Shown: positions 8,632 to 17,513, counted from the stretch's first letter. The stretch: DNA of 59,016 nucleotides from Streptomyces spongiae (GCF_009377185.1 NZ_VJZC01000012.1:1-59016); one strand, 5' to 3'. Notes: generated by a model not told the origin, from the sequence alone. Made by a program: numbers and translations.

Positions 8632-9453
8632 CTACCCGGCGAGTGCCGCCCGCGCCGCGACCGCGTCGTCCGGGTCCCAGCCCTCCCTCGGTACGGCGGC
8701 GAGCAGCAACCGCGTGTACGGGTCGGCCGGTTCGCTGAGCACCTGCCGTGTCGGCCCCTGTTCGACGACCTGTCCGCGCCGCATGACCAGCACCTCGTCG
8801 GTGATGTGCTGGACCACGGCGAGGTCATGGCTGACGAAGACGAGGGCGACGCCGGTGTCGCGGCGGATCCCGTCGAGGAGCTGGAGGATCTGGGCCTGGA
8901 TGGACACGTCCAGCGCGGCCACCGCCTCGTCGAGGACGAGCACGCGCGGGTCGACCGCGAGAGCCCGGGCGATGGCGAGCCGCTGCCGCTGGCCTCCCGA
9001 CAGCTGCCGGGGCAGCGCCTCGGCCTCCCGCGCGCCGAGCCCGACCCGGTCGAGCAACTCGGCGGCCAGGTTCTCGTCCCGGCCGTGCAGCCGCAGCGCG
9101 GTGCGCAGGCACTGACCCGCCGTCAGCCGCGAGTCGAGGGAGACGTACGGGTCCTGGAAGACCATCTGCATCTCCCGGGCGCGGGCCAGCCGGGCCTCCC
9201 TGCGCCGAGGGGTGCGCGGCTCGCGAGGGCGGCCGTCCACCGCGACCGTGCCCGCGTCGGGACGTACCAGGCCGACGAGCATCCGGGCCACGGTCGTCTT
9301 GCCGGAGCCGGACTCCCCGACGATGCCGAGGGAGCCGCCGCGGGCCACGGTGAAGGACACGTCCGCGGCCGCGGTGAGTCGGCCCCGCCCCGGCAGGGGA
9401 TAGGTCTTGCGGAGCTTGTCCACGACGAGCAGGTCGTCGCCGTAGTCGGTCAT
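8632..9453 (-). CDS. Oligopeptide ABC transporter ATPase (DppF/OppF type)
   Basis: 273 residues. Walker A GESGSGKTT, signature LSGGQRQR, Walker B VLVLDEAVAALD and H-loop SHD mark a complete ABC ATPase of the peptide-uptake (PepT) family. The start overlaps the stop of the upstream ATPase gene by ATGA, so translation is coupled. It pairs with the DppD-type subunit to energise the two permeases encoded upstream. Last gene of a six-gene minus-strand unit. Confidence 0.93.
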   Translation of the reverse strand: MTDYGDDLLVVDKLRKTYPLPGRGRLTAAADVSFTVARGGSLGIVGESGSGKTTVARMLVGLVRPDAGTVAVDGRPREPRTPRRREARLARAREMQMVFQDPYVSLDSRLTAGQCLRTALRLHGRDENLAAELLDRVGLGAREAEALPRQLSGGQRQRLAIARALAVDPRVLVLDEAVAALDVSIQAQILQLLDGIRRDTGVALVFVSHDLAVVQHITDEVLVMRRGQVVEQGPTRQVLSEPADPYTRLLLAAVPREGWDPDDAVAARAALAG

Positions 9454-10406
9454 GTCGTGGTCCTCTCGCCCGTGGCGGACACGGCGGCCGGCACACGGAG
9501 GCAGGCGGCCGTCCCGCCGTCCGGCAGCGCCACCGCCTCCGGGTGCCAGGTCTCGCAGTCGGGCTGTGCGTCGGGGCAGCGGGATGCGAACGGGCAGCCC
9601 GGGAAGGCGTCGCTCAGGGACGGTGGGCGGCCCGGGATGGGCCGGAGGCTGCGCGGAGCGTCGTCCAGGGACGGCGAACAGGAGAGCAGGCCGCGGGTGT
9701 ACGGGTGGACGGGATCGGCGAAGAGGGCCCCGGCGGTGCGCTCCTCGACGACCCGGCCCGCGTACATGACGTACACCCGGTCGCAGTACGCGGCCGCGAG
9801 GTGCAGGTCGTGGGTGATGAACAGGAGCCCGGCTTTGTGCTCCGCGCGCAGGGTGCGCAGCAGGGCGAGGATCTCGGCCTGGGTGGTGACGTCGAGCGCG
9901 CTGGTCGCCTCGTCGGCGAGGAGCAGCCGGGGCCGGGCGGCGAGTGCTCCGGCGATGACGACACGCTGGAGCATGCCGCCGGAGAGCTCGTGCGGGCGCT
10001 GCCGCAGCCGCCGCTCCGGGTCGGACAGCCCGACGGCGCCGAGGAGTTCGGCGGCCTCCTTCCGGTCCGCTCCCCGTTCGAGGAGGAAGTCACCGATGCG
10101 GCGTACGGGGTTGAGGGCGGCCCGCGGGTCCTGGTGGATCATGGCGACCGTGCGGGCGCGGTGGCGGCGCAACTCCTCGCCGGTGAGGGAGAGGACGTCC
10201 GCGTCACCCACCCGTACCGTGCCGGAGGCCTGAGCCCCGCCCGGCAGCAGCCCGAGCGCGGCCTTCGCCGTCGTGGACTTGCCGGAACCGGACTCGCCGA
10301 CCAGACCCACGACCTCGCCCGGGGCGATGCGCAGGGAGACGTCGTCGAGGAGCGGCCGGGCGGCCCCCGGGATCCCGACGGTCAGGTGGTCGATGGTGAG
10401 GAGCAT
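9450..10406 (-). CDS. Oligopeptide ABC transporter ATPase (DppD/OppD type)
   Basis: 318 residues. Walker A GESGSGKST, signature LSGGMLQR, Walker B LLLADEATSALD. The C-terminus carries the Cys-rich extension typical of OppD/DppD (PGCPFASRCPDAQPDCETW and a later Cys), which binds an iron-sulphur cluster in characterised dipeptide transporters. The gene starts directly after the upstream permease stop (TGA then ATG, no gap). Substrate class is peptides by family; the specific peptide is unknown. Confidence 0.93.
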   Translation of the reverse strand: MLLTIDHLTVGIPGAARPLLDDVSLRIAPGEVVGLVGESGSGKSTTAKAALGLLPGGAQASGTVRVGDADVLSLTGEELRRHRARTVAMIHQDPRAALNPVRRIGDFLLERGADRKEAAELLGAVGLSDPERRLRQRPHELSGGMLQRVVIAGALAARPRLLLADEATSALDVTTQAEILALLRTLRAEHKAGLLFITHDLHLAAAYCDRVYVMYAGRVVEERTAGALFADPVHPYTRGLLSCSPSLDDAPRSLRPIPGRPPSLSDAFPGCPFASRCPDAQPDCETWHPEAVALPDGGTAACLRVPAAVSATGERTTT

Positions 10407-11249
10407 TCAGCCCTGCCTTCCGAGCCGGTCGGCCGCCCAGACGCCGACCACGTTGAAGGACACGACGACCGCGGCGATCGCCGTGCCCGGGACGAGGGCG
10501 GGCAGCAGCGCGCCCTGAACGACGGCGGCCTGCCCCTCCTGCACCATCAACCCCCAGTCGGAACTCGGCGGTTGGGCGCCGAAACCCAGGTAGGAGAGGG
10601 TGGCCAGCGACATCAGCGCCTCACCGAAGAGCACCACCAGATAGCCGGTCACCGCCCGGCCGAGGTTCGGCACCAGATGGAACGCGCAGATGCGGGCGCC
10701 GCCCATGCCCTGCACCCGGTAGGCGTCGACGTACGGCTTGCGGGCCTCGGAGAGGGCGAGCGAGCGCGTGTACTTGGCGACGGTCGGCGTGTACGCGAGG
10801 CCCAGGGCCAGCACCGACGTGGTCATGCCGGTGCCGAACACGGCGATGATCAGGACGGTGAACAGCAGCCCGGGAAAGGCGTACATGACGTCCGTGAGCC
10901 GGGAGACGAACGCGTCGACCCAGCCGCCGCGCCACGCTGCGAGCACGCCGAGGGTGACCCCGAGCAGCGCCGCCACCGCGAGCAGCAGCAGTGGTGCGAT
11001 CAGGCTGGTGCGGGCGCCGTACAGGACGCGTGAGAGCAGGTCCTGGCCGGACGCGTCGGTACCCAGGAGATGGTCGCCGCTGGTGCCGGCGAGCGACGCG
11101 GACAGGTCGATCGTGTCGGGTGCGTACGGCGCGAGCAGGGGTGCCAGGGCCGCGGCCAGAACCACCAGGGCCAGGAGTCCGGCGGCGATCGTGACACCCA
11201 GGGGACGACGGGCCCGGACACGGACGGGTGTGAGGGTGAGCGCGGTCAT
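10407..11249 (-). CDS. Oligopeptide ABC transporter permease (DppC type)
   Basis: 280 residues with about six membrane helices. The N-terminal cytosolic stub and first helix are followed by the DppC-type segment HLLGTDASGQDLLSRVLYGA. The cytoplasmic EAA loop that docks on the ATPase is around YVDAYRVQGMGGARICAFHL. The start at 11249 overlaps the stop of the DppB-type gene (ATGA). Forms the inner-membrane channel with that partner. Confidence 0.92.
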   Translation of the reverse strand: MTALTLTPVRVRARRPLGVTIAAGLLALVVLAAALAPLLAPYAPDTIDLSASLAGTSGDHLLGTDASGQDLLSRVLYGARTSLIAPLLLLAVAALLGVTLGVLAAWRGGWVDAFVSRLTDVMYAFPGLLFTVLIIAVFGTGMTTSVLALGLAYTPTVAKYTRSLALSEARKPYVDAYRVQGMGGARICAFHLVPNLGRAVTGYLVVLFGEALMSLATLSYLGFGAQPPSSDWGLMVQEGQAAVVQGALLPALVPGTAIAAVVVSFNVVGVWAADRLGRQG

Positions 11250-12199
11250 GCGGTACGGGCCTCCTCGCGGACGCGCGGGTCGAGGAGCGGGTGGACCAGG
11301 TCCACGACGGTGGTGACGACGATGTAGCCGGTGACCATCAGCAGCAGGACGGCCTGGGCCACGGGGAAGTCGTGCGTGTTGATCGCGCCGACGAGCAGTG
11401 AGCCGATGCCGCTCATGCCGAACGCGGTCTCCACGACCACCGTCCCGACGAGCATCCCCGCCATGACCAGGCCGCACATGGTGATGATCGGGCCGAGCGC
11501 GTTGCGCAGCACATGCCTGCGGATGATGTCCCGTTCGGGGATGCCGGAGGCGCGGGCCGCCTCGACGTGGTCGGAGGCGGCGGCGTCCGCCATGGCCTGT
11601 CGGGTGACCCGGCTGATCAGGGCGAGCGCGCCGAGCGCCAACGACAGGGCGGGCAGTGTCAGATGGTGCAGCGTGCCGGTGAACCCGCTGCCGCTGCCCG
11701 TCACCGGGAACCAGCCGAGCCGCACCCCGAAGAGCGAGACGAGCGCGATGGCGGCGACGAACGACGGCACGGACGCGGCGAGTGTCGTCCCGCCCACGAC
11801 CGCCGAGTCCACCCAGCTCGACTGCTTCACCGCCGCGAGGATCCCCGCGCCCACGCCCAGCACGACGAACAGCAGGGTCGCGTAGGCGACCAGCGCCAGG
11901 GTCGTCGGCAGGCGGGTCGCGACCAGGTCGGCCACTTGGTCGCTGTACTTGAAGGAGCGGCCGAGGTCGAGGTGGAGGCAGCCCCACAACCAGCGGCCGT
12001 ACTGGACGACCAGGGGCTCGTCGAGGTGGTACTGGGCGCGGACGGCCGCGAGCCGCTCGGGGGTGAGCTTGTCGCGGCCGCCGGCCAGGAAGACGGCGGG
12101 ATCGCCCGGCGCCGCGTACACGGCGGCGAAGATGACGAACGAGGCGGCGAAGAGCGTGGCCAGGAATCCGGCCAGACGCCGCACTATGCGTACGGGCAT
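11246..12199 (-). CDS. Oligopeptide ABC transporter permease (DppB type)
   Basis: 317 residues from ATG 12199. The start MPVRIVRRLAGFLATLFAAS is the standard DppB entry into helix 1, followed by APGDPA and an extracytoplasmic LTPERLAAVRAQYHLDEPL segment. The EAA loop is around HVEAARASGIPERDIIRRHV. Four bases separate it from the upstream binding-protein reading frame. Intact, although its binding-protein partner is interrupted. Confidence 0.92.
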   Translation of the reverse strand: MPVRIVRRLAGFLATLFAASFVIFAAVYAAPGDPAVFLAGGRDKLTPERLAAVRAQYHLDEPLVVQYGRWLWGCLHLDLGRSFKYSDQVADLVATRLPTTLALVAYATLLFVVLGVGAGILAAVKQSSWVDSAVVGGTTLAASVPSFVAAIALVSLFGVRLGWFPVTGSGSGFTGTLHHLTLPALSLALGALALISRVTRQAMADAAASDHVEAARASGIPERDIIRRHVLRNALGPIITMCGLVMAGMLVGTVVVETAFGMSGIGSLLVGAINTHDFPVAQAVLLLMVTGYIVVTTVVDLVHPLLDPRVREEARTA

Positions 12200-12203
12200 C
12201 CGA

Positions 12204-13862
12204 TCAGCCCTTCTTGGCGCCGAGGTCGGCCGCCCACGGGTAGTACAGGTACGCCTGCGAGGCGGGTGCACCGGTCAGCTTGTCACTGAGGATCAGAACC
12301 GAGGGCACCTGCGCGACGGGGATCCACACGGCGGATTCGGCGAACCGCTGCTGCACGTCGATGGCGAGGCCCGCACGCTCGGCGTCGTCGAGGGTGCCCA
12401 GCGCCTGGTTCACCTTCTTGTCGTACGTGGCGTCCTTGAAGCCGACCCAGTTGTTCGACGAGTCGGACAGGCCGTTGTCGTAGAAGCCCATCGGGTCGGA
12501 CTTGGAGATGTACCAGTCGGCGGTCAGCACGTCGATGCCAGCGCGGGCCTGCGGGTCGCTGTAGAACTCCTCGAACTGCGTGGTGGGCACGGTCTTGATC
12601 GTGCCCTTGAGCCCGATGCGCTGGAGCGCGGCGCGCACGGCGTTGGCGATGACGGTACGGCCCTGGGTGGCGTCCGTGCCGATGACGATCGGCTCGGTGG
12701 GCGCCCCCGCCTCCTTGACCAGTTGCTTGGCCTCGGCGATGTCGTCGGCGCTCGGCGAGGCGGGCGCGGTGGCGGCCAGCTTCTTCTGTGCGGCGGCGAA
12801 CTCCGCCTTCGCATAGCCCCAGGAACCGGAGCCCACGGGGCTGGCCCAGGGCTCGACGAACCCTCCGTAGCCGGACTTCGCGATGCCCGCCCGGTCGAGC
12901 GCGAGCGACAGGGCCCGCCGGATCTTCGCGTCCTTCAGGCCGCCGTGCTCGGTGGGGATGAGGTCGAGGGTGGCGGTCGAGGGGCCGTAGTACTGGCTGA
13001 GTCCCTTGGCGTCGCGCAGGGCGGCGGCCGTGTTGGGCGACTCGGCGAACGTTCCGTCGGCGGCCCCCGTCTTGAGGGCATTGACGAGGGCGCTGTCGGA
13101 CGCCCAGCGGAAGTCGACCTCCTGGGTGAGCGGATTCTTGCCCCAGTAGCCGTCGTACGCCCGGATGGTGATCGAGTCGCCGGACTTCCAGCTCGTCAGC
13201 TCGTACGGGCCCGAGCAGGCGTCGCTCTGACCGGGCGTGCCGAAGTCCTTGCCGGCCTTCTCCACCTACTCCTTGTTCCAGACGATGCCGGCGTCACCCG
13301 CGAGCGCCTTGGTGACCAGGGCGTCGGGCTTCTTGAAGCGGATGGTGATCTCGTTGTCGGCCGTCTTCTTCATGGACGCGACGTTGAGGAACTCGTCGCT
13401 CTGCTCCATGTCCGGGTCGGCGTGCCGCTTCAGGCTCCACAGCACGTCGTCGGCCGTGAGCTTCGAGCCGTCGTGGAAGGTGACGCCGTCGCGGACGGTC
13501 AGGACGAGCGTCTTGTCGTCGGGGGTGGCGGCCTTCTGAGCCAGGAAGGGCTTGACGGTCATGTCGGGCTGGAGCTGGTAGAGCCGCTCGCAGACGTTGG
13601 TCAGGACGACGCGGCCGGCGCTGGAACCCTGGGTGTCGAGGTCCAGGGAGTCCGGTTCGTCCTCCAGCAGCCAGTTCACCTTCTGTACGGCGCCCTGGGC
13701 GGCGGGCGTGGTGGGGGTGAGCTTCAGCTTGGCGGCGTCGGCCGGCTTGCCCCCGGTGGTGGCGGTGTCGGCTCCGCTGCAGCCCACGGCGGTGAGCAGG
13801 CCCGCGGCGACCAGCCCGGCGGTCACCGCTCTCCGTTTGTTCGTCGTCATCGTCGTCGCCAT
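12204..13862 (-). pseudogene. Peptide-binding lipoprotein (SBP family 5) interrupted by in-frame TAG
   Basis: Reads as one 553-codon frame from ATG 13862 (AGGAG 9-13 bases upstream) to 12204, except for TAG at codon 199 (bases 13266-13268). The N-terminal part has a lipoprotein signal (basic NKRR, hydrophobic core, lipobox TAVGC) and the family-5 signature region SLKRHADPD. The part after TAG continues with SGPYELTSWKSGDSITIRAY and runs to the normal end, so frame and coding bias are unbroken. One base change (TAC Tyr to TAG, or a sequencing error) explains it. If real, the transporter lacks its own receptor unless the amber codon is read through or translation restarts at GTG 13265. Confidence 0.85.
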
Positions 13863-13881
13863 CGGATGAACTCCTGTGCTT

Positions 13882-15084
13882 TCAGCTGGGACAGTCGGTG
13901 GGTGTGTCGCCGTGGGGGCCGTCGTAGAGGTTCCAGGGCATGTGCTGGTAGTCGTGGTCGCAGGGCGTGCCCGCGGTCACGTGGTAGTCGCCGGTGGTCA
14001 GGTCCACACAGGAGGAGACGAGCGTGGTCCAGTGCTCCACGGCCGGCCGGCGGGGGTCGACGTGGGTGCACAGCGATTCGGGTCGGCCGAGGTGGTCGGA
14101 CATGGCCTGCTTGATCAGCTTCCGGGACTCGTCGGGTCCGGTGGACCCGCGCAGCGCCTTCAGCCCCTGCTCGGCGCGGGGCACGCGCACCAGAGAGTCC
14201 GAGGACAGGGGGCGGTAGTCGGCGGCGATGGCCGCGGGGACACCCGCCTGGTAGTGGTTTCCGTGCACCAGGAGGCCGTCGTCGGCGTGCAGCCAACCGT
14301 GCCCGGCGGGGGTGGTCTCCAGGTCGACGGCGAAGCCTTCGCGGCAGGTCAGAAGTGCGTTGGAGGCGATGTGCGCGCGGGTTCTGCACAGCACGTCCAG
14401 CGCGTCCGTGATGGTGGACTGGTCGAGAGTGCTGCGGCGGACGACGGTCTGCGGGAGGCCGACGGTGTTGTCGAAGCGCCCGCCCAAGCCGTTGGCGTTG
14501 AGCGCGATGCCCGCCGAGTTGGCGCCCTGGCGGCCGACCTGTCCGGCCTCCACCTGCATGATCAGGGTGGGGGCGGGCGGCTGCACGATCCGCAGCATGA
14601 CCACGGTGTCGGCCGCGCCCGCCCGCCAGTCCCAGTTCTGCCCGGCCCACACATGCCCGTCGCCGCTCGCGGCGCCGTACACGGCGAACGAGGTGCAGCC
14701 CTCGACCCGCTCCTCCTCGACCGTCTCGTCCGACTCGGACAGGTCGGCGAACGACTGGTCGTAGATGACCTCGCCCCGGGCGTTGAGCGCGAGCACGTCG
14801 AGAAGCCTCACCCCCGCCCCGTCGGCGATGCCGCGCATCTCCTCCAGCAGGTGCGGGGCGTACGACTCCACCGGCTCCTGCCAGCGGGCGGCGCGCGCTG
14901 TGACCTGGGACCAGGTCAGTCCGGCGGCGTGACCGAAGGCTTCCTCGTAGTAGGCGAGAGCGGCGTGCAGCTGGGGCCGCACCGCCTCGCCGTACTGCCG
15001 TCCGCGCTCGAGAGGGGTGCCGGAGATCTCGATGAGGGGCAGAGAACGGGATGAGGGGGATGCCAGAGCTGAGGGGGGTGTCAT
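13882..15084 (-). CDS. C45-family autoproteolytic acyltransferase/amidohydrolase
   Basis: 400 residues of the acyl-CoA:6-aminopenicillanate acyltransferase-like (C45, Ntn-hydrolase) family. The processing site and nucleophile is Gly129-Cys130 in RVEGCTSFAVYG; self-cleavage before Cys130 would give alpha (about 14 kDa) and beta chains. Family features include GTPLERGRQYGEA near the start, LLDVLALNARGE, WAGQNWDW and GIALNANGLGG. First gene of the peptide-transporter operon, 19 bases before the binding protein. There is no signal peptide, so it should act in the cytoplasm on an imported substrate. The exact amide bond cut is unknown. Confidence 0.87.
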   Translation of the reverse strand: MTPPSALASPSSRSLPLIEISGTPLERGRQYGEAVRPQLHAALAYYEEAFGHAAGLTWSQVTARAARWQEPVESYAPHLLEEMRGIADGAGVRLLDVLALNARGEVIYDQSFADLSESDETVEEERVEGCTSFAVYGAASGDGHVWAGQNWDWRAGAADTVVMLRIVQPPAPTLIMQVEAGQVGRQGANSAGIALNANGLGGRFDNTVGLPQTVVRRSTLDQSTITDALDVLCRTRAHIASNALLTCREGFAVDLETTPAGHGWLHADDGLLVHGNHYQAGVPAAIAADYRPLSSDSLVRVPRAEQGLKALRGSTGPDESRKLIKQAMSDHLGRPESLCTHVDPRRPAVEHWTTLVSSCVDLTTGDYHVTAGTPCDHDYQHMPWNLYDGPHGDTPTDCPS

Positions 15085-15127
15085 TCTTCTCCTCGCGACG
15101 GAGAGCAGCGTGTGTTCACGACGTGTT

Positions 15128-15141
15128 GTAACGTCGGTTAC
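15128..15141. promoter_or_regulatory. Inverted repeat GTAAC-4-GTTAC, candidate RpiR operator 1
   Basis: GTAAC gtcg GTTAC is a perfect 5-4-5 inverted repeat in the intergenic region between the C45/peptide operon and the divergent rpiR-type gene. A second, near-identical element lies 50 bases to the right. Operator role inferred. Confidence 0.45.
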
Positions 15142-15177
15142 GAGATGCTCTCCTCTTGGAATGCGTTGCCCAGGAGG

Positions 15178-15191
15178 GTAACGGCCGTCAC
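15178..15191. promoter_or_regulatory. Inverted repeat GTAAC-4-GTCAC, candidate RpiR operator 2
   Basis: GTAAC ggcc GTCAC matches operator 1 in spacing and in 4 of 5 bases of the right arm. It abuts the ribosome-binding site (15192-15198) of the regulator gene, a position suited to autoregulation. Confidence 0.4.
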
Positions 15192-15201
15192 AAGGAAGTC
15201 A

Positions 15202-16116
15202 ATGCCTGTAATGAAAATTTCAGATCCTGGAGATCTCGGCGAGGGCCTGGCCCGGCTCCGCGCGGCCGTCCGTGACAACTGGGAGAACCTCTCCGCGTCC
15301 GAGCGTGCGGTCGCCCAGTACCTGGCGACCGCGCCCGTCGAGCAGCTCCTCTTCTCCGGGGCCCAGGAACTGGGCTCGGCCAGCGGGACCAGCAACGCCA
15401 CCGTCGTCCGGGCACTCCAGCGTCTCGGGTACGCCGGCCTGCCCGCTCTCAAGCGCGAACTGGCCTCCGGGTTCACCGCGGCGGTGGCGCCCGAGGTGCG
15501 CCTGAAGCAGCGCATCGCCCATGTCGGCCGGGACCTGGATGGCATCTGGAGCGATGTGATCGACGAGGCCCAGGAGCGCATCGAGCAGACCCGGCGGCTG
15601 ACCGACCCGGACACCCTGCGCGCCGCGGTGACGGCACTCGCCGACGCCGGGGAGATCCACTGCTTCGGGATCGCCGCCTCCGAACCGGCCGCCCGGCACC
15701 TGGCGCTCGCGCTGGGCCGCCTCGGCCGCCGTTCCCGCTTCATCGACGCGACCGGGTTCGCGCTCGCCGACCATCTCCTCGCGCTGCGCCAGAACGACGC
15801 CGTGGTCATCTTCCAGCCCGGGCGGGCGCTGACCGAGCTGACCGTCCTCATCGAGCGCGCGCGGGCGGTCGGCGCGCGGACCCTCCTCGTCACCGACGAA
15901 CTCGGGGAGGAGTTCGGAGACCGTGTCGACGCCGTCCTCACGGCACCGCACACCCCGACCGGCATCACCTCGGAGGCGCTGACCGCGCTTGTTGTGGCGG
16001 ACGTGCTGCTCCTCGCCCTCACGACCCTGGACGAGACCCGGGCGGTGGACGCCTCACATCAACTGACCGTGTTGCGGGAGCAGTTGCTGTCACACAAGGG
16101 CAACCGCAAGAGCTGA
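15202..16116 (+). CDS. RpiR/MurR-family transcriptional regulator
   Basis: 304 residues from ATG 15202, chosen because AAGGAAG lies 3-9 bases upstream; an earlier ATG in frame lacks a site. Residues about 10-85 form the RpiR HTH domain (LSASERAVAQYLATAPVE, then TSNATVVRALQRLGYAGL). Residues about 130-265 form a SIS sugar-isomerase-type domain (EIHCFGIAASEPAARHLAL). It is divergent from the C45/peptide-transporter operon, with paired inverted repeats between, so it probably controls that operon and itself. SIS domains normally sense phosphosugars such as MurNAc-6-P, which would fit cell-wall peptide recycling, but the ligand is unknown. Confidence 0.88.
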   Translation: MPVMKISDPGDLGEGLARLRAAVRDNWENLSASERAVAQYLATAPVEQLLFSGAQELGSASGTSNATVVRALQRLGYAGLPALKRELASGFTAAVAPEVRLKQRIAHVGRDLDGIWSDVIDEAQERIEQTRRLTDPDTLRAAVTALADAGEIHCFGIAASEPAARHLALALGRLGRRSRFIDATGFALADHLLALRQNDAVVIFQPGRALTELTVLIERARAVGARTLLVTDELGEEFGDRVDAVLTAPHTPTGITSEALTALVVADVLLLALTTLDETRAVDASHQLTVLREQLLSHKGNRKS

Positions 16117-16145
16117 CACATGAGCGCGGAACACGCCGCCACGGT

Positions 16146-16928
16146 TCAGGGGGCGCCGGTCTGCGAAGGCCGCCTCGCCATGATGAGCTCGTGCAGATAG
16201 CACTTGGTGATCCGGCCGCCGTGCCGTGTGTCGATCAGTTCGCGGATGCAGCCCAACAGCCCCTCCCGGCGGGCAGCTTCGAGCGCTCGGTGGCCGGAGT
16301 ACGTCAGGAGCACATCGATGTACTCCTGCGTCGAGTACGTGATCTCCCGCGTCCACCGGAAGGAGCGGAGGTCGTCCCAGTGGGCCAACTCGTCTGTGTC
16401 CGTGGCGATTTCCGACTCGTCCTGCAGCCGCAGGCCCGGTGGCGTGGCCGGGTCCCAGCGCTCGTAGCACCCCTGGACACGGGCGAAGAAGTCGAGGGTG
16501 CCGCCCTTGACGTGTTCGGTGGTGACCCGCGCGAAGGTGCCGCCCGGGCGGAGGGCCTGGCCCACCTTGGTGACCCGCATGGCCGGATCGAGCCAGTGGA
16601 ACGCGGTGGCGCACACCACGAGGTCGAACGGCTCGGCGGGGAGGGGCCACAGCTCGAAGTCGGCGACCTCCACGTGGGCGTGCGGGAACGGGCGCAGATT
16701 GCGCCGGGCGACCGTCGCCATCGCCGGGCCCAGCTCGACGGCCGTGAGGTCGCAGCCCGACTCCGCCAGGGGGACGGTGAGCTGCCCGGTGCCGGGACCG
16801 ATCTCCAGGACGCGGCTGCCGGGGCCCAGCCCCGCCTGCCCGGCCAACTCGTCCACCAGGGCACGGGGATAGCGGGGGCGGGCCCTGTCGTACAGCTCGG
16901 CCGCCTCGTTGAACGTGTCGCGCAGCAT
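16146..16928 (-). CDS. Class I SAM-dependent methyltransferase
   Basis: 260 residues from ATG 16928, with GGGAAGGG 9-16 bases upstream. The Rossmann core begins with the SAM-binding motif VLEIGPGTGQLT (about 46-57); motif II acid is in LTAVELGPAMA; the post-motif VVCATAFHWLDP is typical of the Methyltransf_11/25 group. The substrate cannot be read from sequence. Convergent with the RpiR gene and divergent from popR; no obvious functional link to either. Confidence 0.85.
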   Translation of the reverse strand: MLRDTFNEAAELYDRARPRYPRALVDELAGQAGLGPGSRVLEIGPGTGQLTVPLAESGCDLTAVELGPAMATVARRNLRPFPHAHVEVADFELWPLPAEPFDLVVCATAFHWLDPAMRVTKVGQALRPGGTFARVTTEHVKGGTLDFFARVQGCYERWDPATPPGLRLQDESEIATDTDELAHWDDLRSFRWTREITYSTQEYIDVLLTYSGHRALEAARREGLLGCIRELIDTRHGGRITKCYLHELIMARRPSQTGAP

Positions 16929-17020
16929 GGCCGTAACCCTTCCCCGGTCGGATCGCGATTCCACTGCGGGATTCCACTGAGGGCGGAACGTCGATCCCTT
17001 CCCGTGGGGCGCTCGGCTCC

Positions 17021-17026
17021 TAGTCT
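17021..17026 (+). promoter_or_regulatory. Putative -10 box TAGTCT for a leaderless popR transcript
   Basis: TAGTCT ends 6 bases before the GTG at 17033. The intervening GAAGGG is too close to act as a normal Shine-Dalgarno. Same leaderless geometry as at 304, 5565 and 41890. Confidence 0.4.
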
Positions 17027-17032
17027 GAAGGG

Positions 17033-17509
17033 GTGACGAACCAAACGTCGAACGCTCGCGTCATTCCCCTGCGCCCGGCGGCCACACCGGTCCCCACCGA
17101 TGTCCCGGCCGCCGCACCGCGGCAACAGCGCCCGGCGCTCGCCCCGCAGGCGCGTCCCGTCCGGGAGTCCCCGGAACCGGCCCCCGCCAAGGAACCCCTC
17201 TGGCGGGACCTCGTCGGTGACGTGCTGCGGCGCGAACGGCTGGCGCAGGAGCGCACGTTGAAGGACGTGGCCGAGGCGGCACGGATCTCGATGCCGTACC
17301 TCTCGGAGCTGGAGCGGGGCCGCAAGGAGGCCTCGTCGGAGGTCCTCGCGGCCGCCGCCCACGCCCTCGGCCTGGGCCTCTCTGACCTGCTCTCCCTCGC
17401 CCACGGTGAACTCACGCGACGCACCCGGACGACGCGCGCGACGACGGCCAGGATGACCGCCGCCACGACCACCACGTCGCCGTACAACGGGCTCTGCCTC
17501 GTCGCCTGA
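17033..17509 (+). CDS. popR: PopR, XRE-family activator of clpP3-clpP4
   Basis: 158 residues. Residues 1-55 are a Pro/Ala-rich disordered arm; the XRE helix-turn-helix spans about 56-122 (WRDLVGDVLRRERLAQERTL, ARISMPYLSELERGRKEASS), the block shared by PopR and ClgR of Streptomyces. A Thr/Arg-rich tail ends in LCLVA. In S. lividans PopR, the last two alanines make it a ClpP1P2 substrate; here the end is Val-Ala instead of Ala-Ala. It is encoded tail to tail with the clpP4-clpP3 operon, whose upstream region holds a PopR-type palindrome. That context favours PopR over ClgR. A GTG start is used. Confidence 0.82.
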   Translation: MTNQTSNARVIPLRPAATPVPTDVPAAAPRQQRPALAPQARPVRESPEPAPAKEPLWRDLVGDVLRRERLAQERTLKDVAEAARISMPYLSELERGRKEASSEVLAAAAHALGLGLSDLLSLAHGELTRRTRTTRATTARMTAATTTTSPYNGLCLVA

Positions 17510-17513
17510 CGTC

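Noticed and set aside
7019..9115. 698-residue plus-strand frame across the FG-GAP gene
   Set aside because: Shadow of the secreted propeller and ATPase; no recognisable fold or ribosome site.
12204..13265. A separate 353-residue gene starting at GTG 13265
   Set aside because: It lacks a signal peptide and the first lobe of the receptor; it is in the same frame as the preceding part, so one interrupted gene is simpler.
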